Assembly (NCBI RefSeq): GCF_949987515.2
Contig: NC_082692.2
Span: forward strand, 46,034,418 to 46,098,417
Length of the DNA: 64,000 bases
Source of the DNA: Delphinus delphis
Taxonomy: Eukaryota; Chordata; Mammalia; Artiodactyla; Delphinidae
Direction: 5' to 3'
The notes under the pieces are model-generated. The model was not told the origin of the DNA, made no database searches, and was given only the letters and a program-made list of their open reading frames with translations. The position numbers and the translations under genes were made by a program. This document shows positions 57,779 to 64,000 of this stretch, in pieces; position 1 is the first letter of the stretch; each line of letters begins with the position of its first letter.

Positions 57779-60494
57779 GTCAATGACCTTGTCATTGTTC
57801 TCATCAGTTTCTATTCACTCAGATTAAGTGTACATTGTACTGTAGAATGAGAACTAGGTAGATTGAATCAATTTTAGGAGATGGGGCAATAAAGTGTAAC
57901 CTCAGAATTTAGTTATATTTCTTCCAGACTTGTCAATATATATAAATGATAAAAAAACTTTTAAACTCAAATTAACAAAGTCATTTTTATAAAGTAATAT
58001 GTATTCTCTCTATTGCCTTTCTAGTGGCATCTAGTGAAATACTGTTTTTGAAAATTCTTGTCAAGGATTTTTAAAAAGTAATAAAATCTAAAGATTTTAA
58101 ATACTAAGTTTTCAAATTGTATTCCATCTTTAAAAAAGAGTCAATTTGTTTTTAGCACTGTCTTTTTCAGGATTAAAAGAACTACGTTGCATTTTCTGAG
58201 GGAAAAGTGCACAGCAAACAATTACTTATGACTTGCCAGTGGCCATTTTATGCACTGCCTTGGAATAATTTAATATCCAATTTTACACTCTTCTTGTAAA
58301 AACATGCTTTCAGGTTGTTAAGATAAAACATTAACTATGCAGGTTTGTTTATATTTGACCTTATACTTTGTTGTAATGGCAACACATACAGTTTTTGGTG
58401 ACATATCTCCATTTTCCTTATATTTTTCTTGAGGGAGTAATCTGTATCAGTCATATCTGCAAAGTATAATGGGTTCGTAAATTATAGTTTACAGTCAATT
58501 TCACACAGAACCATTTCTAGGTTTAATCAACCTCCTAGATGGTCTTGACAAGCTTCAGTTATCCTGTTATTTCTTTTGTTTGGCAACAGACTGTTATTTT
58601 AGGATTAAGTGAAATTGCAATATGAGCAACTCACTCTAGAATCACTTTTTTTTTATTAGCCTTTCAATTGGTGAAAGTAGTAAGAGACAACATTTTTGGT
58701 TGAATTTTGCATAAGTAGAAATTTAGAGGCCCACTTGCTATACAAATAACAAGAATTTCACATAAATCACAGTTGATAGTCTAATTTTCTCCTGAAATAT
58801 GGTTCTTTTAATATTGGTTTTATTGCAGACTCTTATCTATATTGGTTTTATTGCAGAAGTGGTGCTGCATCTTCTAGTTATCTGATTAGTCAAAAGAGCA
58901 AATGCATTCCAAGGGCACAACTGTTGAAAAACGGATGCAATTACAGAATAATTAGAGCTTGTCAAAATCACCTAGATGGCTGGAGAAGAGGCTACGATAA
59001 CATTTATGCATACAGTATTTGGAATCAAGCAGACAGAAGGTTATTGAGTGCCTTTGCATGCTATTGCTTTGGCTCTAAGTCTTACTCAGAACATGGTGAT
59101 CAATCATGGTTGTGCTCCTGGGTCATAGAAATGTCAGCCCACAAGTCTGTCAACTGTGGGCCTGGCCAGTGAGGGAACAGGACATGAACAGGTGAACATG
59201 GCAGCAAAACTAGCGTGCAGGGTGACAAACACGGCAGGACAACACACTGTAGATATTCAATGTGATTTGAAGATCCCAGATGAATAAATCCCATTGAACA
59301 ATTGTACTGCTTAGAGGAAACTGCACATTTAGCTTTGGGAACATCAGGATATGAATCCAAACATTTAAAATAATTTATTAAACCTTAGGTCCGTGTCTCT
59401 AAAGTGGCAGCCCATGAAGTGTATGTTCAATCCTCATAGTATTTAAGAAACAGGAATTAGCGGGCAGCATTTCAACCTGGGTATTTCACATAGCAAGCTT
59501 ATTGAATTAAAAATTTATTTTATGAAAAAATTGGAAAAGAGAATACTACTGGGCTTTTGTAGCCTGAGGTCACTAATCAGTTGGTGAGACATAGTGACTC
59601 TTTCCTTAGATAGGCTGTGCCCCCTCCGGTCTGCCTAAGTCTCCATCACTCTCTGTTGTTCACTGACTCTGAAGCCAAATATAAGTGGTCATTTAATATA
59701 AATGTTGCAGTGCTTTTTGATTTATACCTGGCCTACATACTTAACATGAGTTATCCCCAGAAAATTGTCTGCTTTAGATGCCATAAATCTAGAAGATGAA
59801 ACAATCAGTCACAAAATCTGAGCATTACATTGATTTTAGAAAGACCTGAAAGTCTATCAGGTGAGGTTTAGCATCCAGGGGCTCCAGCCAGACAGTGGGG
59901 AAGGGGAGGAGCACATTTCAAATAGAGAGGCCAGGCTGACTTTGCCGGTGCCATTAGTAAGTTCTTACATGTGTCACCAAAGAGCTATAAGCTTTGCCTC
60001 AGGGAACAGACTAAAAGACTATGTGTCTAAATTGCTGTGCTTTTAAAGTGCCTGGCAACCATTTGCCAGGCAGAAGCCATAAATCTCACATGATTGTGGT
60101 TTTTCACTGTGGTAACCACTCAGTGACATTTTAACATTAGTGATAGTCTTACACTGTAATTGTTTTTCTAATGTTTTTTTCCTAGGGGAGAAAAAAATCA
60201 AAGTCTTAACATCATCAAATCAAATCTACTACCTAAGCAAAAGCAAACACTATTACTTATGCAGTACTCATACAAAATTAAGATAATCTTGAATACACTA
60301 TAATGGATTAAACATATTTATATAGTAATGGAATGGTGCTGAGTCTTTAGTTATAATGAGCTCCTCATACTTAAAGGAGCATATCTCCTGATTGGGAATC
60401 ATTTAGTGAAACTCCCTCTTATTAAACTATATGATTTGAATAAAATCTTTCAGCTGCCTTAGTTCCATTTTCATGTAGAGTATTGTCATGAGGT
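57779..60494. other. KHDRBS2: 2.7-kb repeat-free intron 2 segment
   Basis: No interspersed repeat recognised. It holds a 19-nt direct repeat (58811/58839) resembling a duplicated 3' splice site, and a 10-bp perfect hairpin (60049-60072). Open frames at 58924-59172 and 59617-59799 have no family motif. Confidence 0.45.
60049..60072. repeat. 10-bp perfect inverted repeat
   Basis: tgcctggcaa (60049-60058) and ttgccaggca (60063-60072) are exact reverse complements around a ccat loop. Confidence 0.9.
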
Positions 60495-60716
60495 TTAGTC
60501 CACAAGTGTTGACGAACTATGACCCATGTATCAAATTCATGGCCTGTTTTGGTAAAGTTTTATTAGAATATAACCATACCCATCTGTTTATGTATTGTCT
60601 ACAGCTATTTTGTGTTACAACAAGAGTTGAGTAATTTCAAGAGATCATGTGATCTGAAAAGCCGCAAATATTTGCTATCTGGCCCTTTACAGAAAATAAA
60701 ATGTTGACCCATACCT
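60495..60716. mobile_element. hAT-Charlie-type non-autonomous DNA transposon
   Basis: 'tgttttggtaaagttttatt', 'catctgtttatgtattgtct' and 'tttgctatctggccctttac' are typical of a common mammalian hAT-Charlie MITE. Terminal repeats are eroded (gttgacgaact ... gttgaccca). Confidence 0.75.
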
Positions 60717-61129
60717 TAGATACTCAATTACTTTTCATGAGCAAATCAGACCAAAGCAGGCCATGTTAATCTGGTTCAAAACTATTTGCATCTCATGTTA
60801 AGATACATGATTTCTGGTCTTGATGCAGGAATTTATGGGAAATCTCTAAAACCCATTAGAAGGGAAGAGAATAAGAGAGTTGGTCCTTTTTAAACACAGT
60901 ACAACAGTTGGCTTAATGAAAATAATACTACTGTGTTTTATGTTTCTACTAGTTATTTTTCTGGAAACAGAAACATAATGTTGAATAAGTTAACATGATG
61001 ACATTTAGCATCTTAAGTCAGGCTAAAACTGTAGAAGAGTCCCCATTAGTACCTTCTGGATTTTTCAGATACTCAGGTTTCAACTATGATGGCTGCCTGC
61101 AGTTGATTTAAAGTAATCCATTGAAAGAG

Positions 61130-61315
61130 TTGCTCTCAGACTAGCTGCATCAGGACCATCTGGGGAGCTTGGACAGATGCCTGGGCTTCACCCGCAGAAT
61201 TTCTGATTCAGTAAGCCTGGGGGAGGGCCAAGAATGTGCATTTCTAACAAGTTCCCCAGTGACGCTGATTCAGCAGCTTGGTTTAGGGACCACACTTTGA
61301 TAATCACAACATTAA
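61130..61315. mobile_element. MER20/MER5-type hAT DNA transposon relic
   Basis: 'atctggggagcttggacaga', 'gaatttctgattcagtaagc', and 'tgacgctgattcagcagctt' match the conserved interior of this MITE group; ends ctctcaga ... ctttgata are the eroded inverted repeats. Confidence 0.75.
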
Positions 61316-61439
61316 GATATTTGCTCAATGATGAGAAAATAAGGAATATTCTACTTGATATATTCACTTGTATATTTTGTTATAAGAATGATTTTAGATG
61401 ACAAATAGATTAATCATTTAAAGCAAAGGAAAGAAGCTT

Positions 61440-61615
61440 TAAAGCAACAGTGAAAACTTGAGTCTGAATCCTGGCTCTCTCATGTACTCATCAGCCAATT
61501 AAAATCTCAGTTTTCTCATAATTAAATAGTGGAGATGAATTTCTACCTACCTTAAAGTGTTATTAATATTATTGATTATTTAGTGATATGAAAATTACTG
61601 TTAAAAATGTAAGAC
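61440..61615 (+). mobile_element. MIR SINE relic
   Basis: 'gagtctgaatcctggctctc' (tRNA-derived head), 'aaaatctcagttttctcata' and 'gaatttctacctaccttaaa' are in MIR order. Confidence 0.75.
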
Positions 61616-62324
61616 TTTTACAAACATTTCAAGAATATTAGCTAGTTATTAGAAATGTCATTCACCAAAATAGGCTGGATCATGTCACAGATTTCTATTC
61701 ACATCTGTCTACTTCAGCTTATCCCCAGTGTCTCATTACTGAACAGGTGTGATTTGCATCATTAGAACCTTCCAGGCACTCATTCAGAACACAATCCACC
61801 TTAAAAAGAGTAAGCTGTTTATAGAACCTGAGATAATGTACTGGACATCTTGTATGTATGACATAGGTCTCCCTTTTAACTTCTCCATCCCCACTCTTGA
61901 CTGGTCTCCTCCTTCTTCTCTGCTATGAGAGACTGGTGGACATAGACCACATCAACAGCCTTCTATGGCATCTGGCTTCCTGTTGGATTCCACCATTCAG
62001 GACCCCAGCAGGAAATCAGAAGCAGGGGGAGGATAGAGAAGAAGGTGAGGATCACTACTGCCTTGGTTTTTCTCTGGGACATTTCCTCAGGATGGCTTTC
62101 TTCCTCTCATGGAAGCCTGCTCTGCAGCCCTCCCTCTCCTGCTCAACTCTGCTCCCTCCTCCCTTCAGACCTGTTGGAGGTAGAGCTTCTAGGGTACTAC
62201 AGGCTCCATGCAGAGACTCACTTGTGCCACCCCTATATGCTACTTTTATCTTTTTAAATAGCCCTTTTGCAAGTAAGCCCTCTTTGAATTATCACAATTT
62301 CAGTGAATCTTGTTAGGATCCAAA

Positions 62325-62495
62325 GTAATAATAACCCCTCATGATGATCTAATGAAGTAAATATTATTCTACCATTTTACAGATGAGGAAACTAAGGCTT
62401 CAGGAAATGGCAGTGTCTAGATTCAAAGTCCGAAGTGTGCATCACCCTGATACCAAAACCAGACAACTCCTAACTCTGAAGTGTGCAGTCTTTCC
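62325..62495 (-). mobile_element. MIR SINE relic, antisense
   Basis: 'ccattttacagatgaggaaa' (62372-62391) then 'ctaaggcttcaggaaatggc' matches the reversed MIR core; the 'cagacaactcctaactctga' part is the reversed head. Confidence 0.75.
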
Positions 62496-62569
62496 GGTCT
62501 TAAAGTTTCTCAAATGTTGGTATATAGGAGGACTACCTGGTGAATTTGTAAAATATATTTATTAGTAAG

Positions 62570-64000
62570 CTCTGTCAGACTCCCTCTTGAGAAAGAACTG
62601 GAATCACAACTAACTGCTGAACAATCATCAACAGAAAGACACTGGAACTCAGCAAAAAAGATACCCCACATCCAAAGACAAAAGAGAAACCACAGTGAGA
62701 TGGTAGGAGGGGTGCAAACACAATAAAATCAAATCTCATACCTGCTGGGTGGGTGACTCACAAACTGGAGAACAATTATACCACAGAAGTCCACCCACTG
62801 GAGTGAAGGTCTACCCACTGGATTGAAGGTTCTGAGCCCCACATCAGGCTTCCTAACCTGGGGGTCCAGCAACAGGAGGAGGAATCTCCAAAGAATCAGA
62901 CTTTGAAGGCCAGCAGGATTTTATTACAGGACTTCAACAGGACTGGGGGAAACAGAGACTCCACACTTGGAGGGCACACACAATGTAGTGTGTGCACCAG
63001 GAACCAGGAGGAAGGAGCAGTGACCCCACAGGAGACTGAACCAGACCTACCTGCTAGTGTTGGAGGGTCTCCTGCAGAGGCAGGAGGTGGCTGTGGCTCA
63101 CTGTGGGGACAAGGACACTGGCAGCAAAAGTTCTGGGAAGTACTCATCAGCCCTCCCAGAGCCCGCCATTGGCCCCACCACAGAGCATGTAAGCTCCAGT
63201 GCTGGGTTGCCTAAAGCCAAACAACCAACAGGGAGGGAACTCAGCACCACCTATCAACAAACAAGTGGATTAAAGTTTTACTGAGCTCTGCCCACCAGAG
63301 CACCACCCAGCTCTACCCACTACCATTCCCTCCCATCAGGAATCTTGCACAAGCCTTTTAGATAGCCTCATCCACTAGAGAGAAGACAGCAGAAGCAAGA
63401 AGAAATACAATCCTGCAGCCTGTGGACCTAAAACGACAATTGCAGAAAGATAGACAAAATGAAAAGGCAGAGGACTATGTCCCAGATGAAGGAACAAGAT
63501 AAAACCCCAGAAAAACAACTAAACAAAGTGGAGATAGGCAACCTTCCAGAAAAAGAATTCAGAATAATTATAGTGAAGATGATCCAGAACCTCAGAAAAA
63601 GAATGGAGGCAAAGATCAAGAAGATGTCAGAAATGTTTAGCAAAGACCTAGAATAATTAAAGAACAAACAAACAGATATGAACAATACAATAACTGAAAT
63701 GAAAAATACACAAGAAGGAATCAATAGCAGAATAACTGAGTCAGAAGAACAGATAAGTGACCTGGAAGACAGAATGGTGGCAATCACTACCACAGAACAG
63801 AATAAAGAAAAAAGAATGAAAAAGCATGAAGACAGCCTAAGAGACCTCTAGGACAACATTAAACGCACCAACATTCACATTATAGGGGTCCCAGAAGGAG
63901 AAAAGAGCAAGAAAGGACCCGAGAAAATATTTGAAGAGATTAAAGTCGAAATCTTTCCTAACATGGGAAAGGAAATAGCTATCCAAATCCAGGAAATGCA
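62570..64000 (+). mobile_element. L1, 5' UTR and start of ORF1, runs off the window
   Basis: About 890 bp of GC-moderate 5' UTR (from near 62570) precede ORF1 at 63459. The sequence is much closer to the common cetartiodactyl L1 leader ('gtgactcacaaactggagaa', 'cagagactccacacttggag') than is the leader of the L1 at 18373. The distal leader does not resemble 18373-20650. The element continues beyond 64000, so its full length is unknown. Confidence 0.88.
63459..64000 (+). pseudogene. L1 ORF1, broken by a stop, incomplete at window end
   Basis: The start gives MKRQRTMSQMKEQDKTPEKQ, as in cetartiodactyl L1 ORF1p (RNA chaperone). The coiled-coil part follows. A TAA at 63654-63656 (ctagaataatta, where a GAA codon is usual) ends the frame after 65 codons. 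Beyond it the homologous frame continues through 'gtgacctggaagacagaatg' towards 64000, with one more stop near 63850 (ctctag, where tgg is usual). This copy is inactive but only lightly decayed. Confidence 0.85.

Larger units (their letters stand above)
1..64000 (+). other. KHDRBS2: KHDRBS2 locus: end of intron 1, exon 2, start of intron 2
   Basis: The whole window is inferred to lie inside one host gene, because the only recognisable host coding exon (14191-14318) is internal, with a splice acceptor before it and a donor after it. No GC-rich promoter or CpG island was seen before the exon and no other KH-domain exon was recognised after it. In other mammals KHDRBS2 is a very large gene with very long introns, which fits a 64-kb window holding a single exon. 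Transcription would run along the + strand. The gene assignment is strong; the extent of the locus to both window ends is inference. Confidence 0.85.

Noticed and set aside
59100..59360. Possible extra exon with Cys/Pro-rich frames
   Set aside because: No convincing acceptor and donor pair and no known domain.
61897..62316. 139-codon open frame on the + strand
   Set aside because: GC-richer intron; composition alone explains its length. No recognised domain.
1..64000. CRISPR arrays, prokaryotic operons, defence systems, rRNA or tRNA genes
   Set aside because: The only tRNA-like sequences are the heads of CHR and MIR SINEs, and the repeats are transposons or microsatellites without regular spacers. 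The DNA is plainly mammalian.
14319..64000. KHDRBS2 exon 3 (FNFVGK...) in this window
   Set aside because: I looked for the start of the KH domain on the + strand and did not find it; intron 2 appears to extend beyond the window.

Overview
This is nuclear DNA from a mammal, and the repeats point to a cetacean (whale or dolphin). It is AT-rich, full of nested LINE-1 copies, and holds no bacterial-style operons. Four tRNA-Glu-derived SINEs begin or end with the 'cttccctggtggcgcagtgg' type head of the CHR family found in whales, dolphins and hippopotamus. The L1 copies are of the cetartiodactyl type. Older mammal-wide repeats (MIR, L2, CR1/L3, MaLR LTR, Tigger, hAT-Charlie) fill much of the rest. 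Species cannot be fixed from the sequence alone. The only host coding sequence I can support is one 128-bp exon at 14191-14318 on the + strand. It has a normal 3' splice site, a weak 5' splice site, and encodes 43 residues that match the paralogue-specific sequence of KHDRBS2 (SLM-1). KHDRBS2 is a neuronal STAR/KH-domain RNA-binding splicing regulator. The exon runs from the end of QUA1 to the start of the KH domain and fits exon 2. The window therefore reads as the 3' part of KHDRBS2 intron 1 (1-14190), exon 2, and the first ~49.7 kb of intron 2 (14319-64000). No first exon, CpG island or further exon was recognised. Layout: 1-14190 has old L1 pieces on both strands, an L1 3' end with a diverged target duplication, a CR1/L3 relic, a CHR SINE, and an unassigned GC-richer island with a ~102-bp tandem repeat at 2690-3440. 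18373-26515 is a full-length but dead L1 in the same sense as the gene. It has 15-bp target-site duplications, a CHR SINE inside ORF1, a 2.8-kb 5' UTR and a ~0.95-kb pyrimidine-rich block. 26800-30060 has two more CHR SINEs and ancient L1. 30300-42480 is mostly non-L1 intron with many MIR and L2 relics and one 72-bp L1 insertion. 42485-46315 is an antisense L1 split by a second antisense L1 exactly at its reverse-transcriptase active site. 46349-47277 is a MaLR-type LTR split by a Tigger-like DNA transposon. 47495-53460 holds old L1, L2 and CR1/L3. 53461-62570 is repeat-poor intron. 62570 to the end is the start of another L1 with a different 5' UTR. I see no CRISPR, operon, defence system or tRNA/rRNA gene. 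The most useful observations are the KHDRBS2 exon and its weak donor, the unusually long L1 5' UTR, the two L1 lineages with different leaders, the L1-in-L1 insertion, the tiny L1 insertion, and the unassigned tandem-repeat island.
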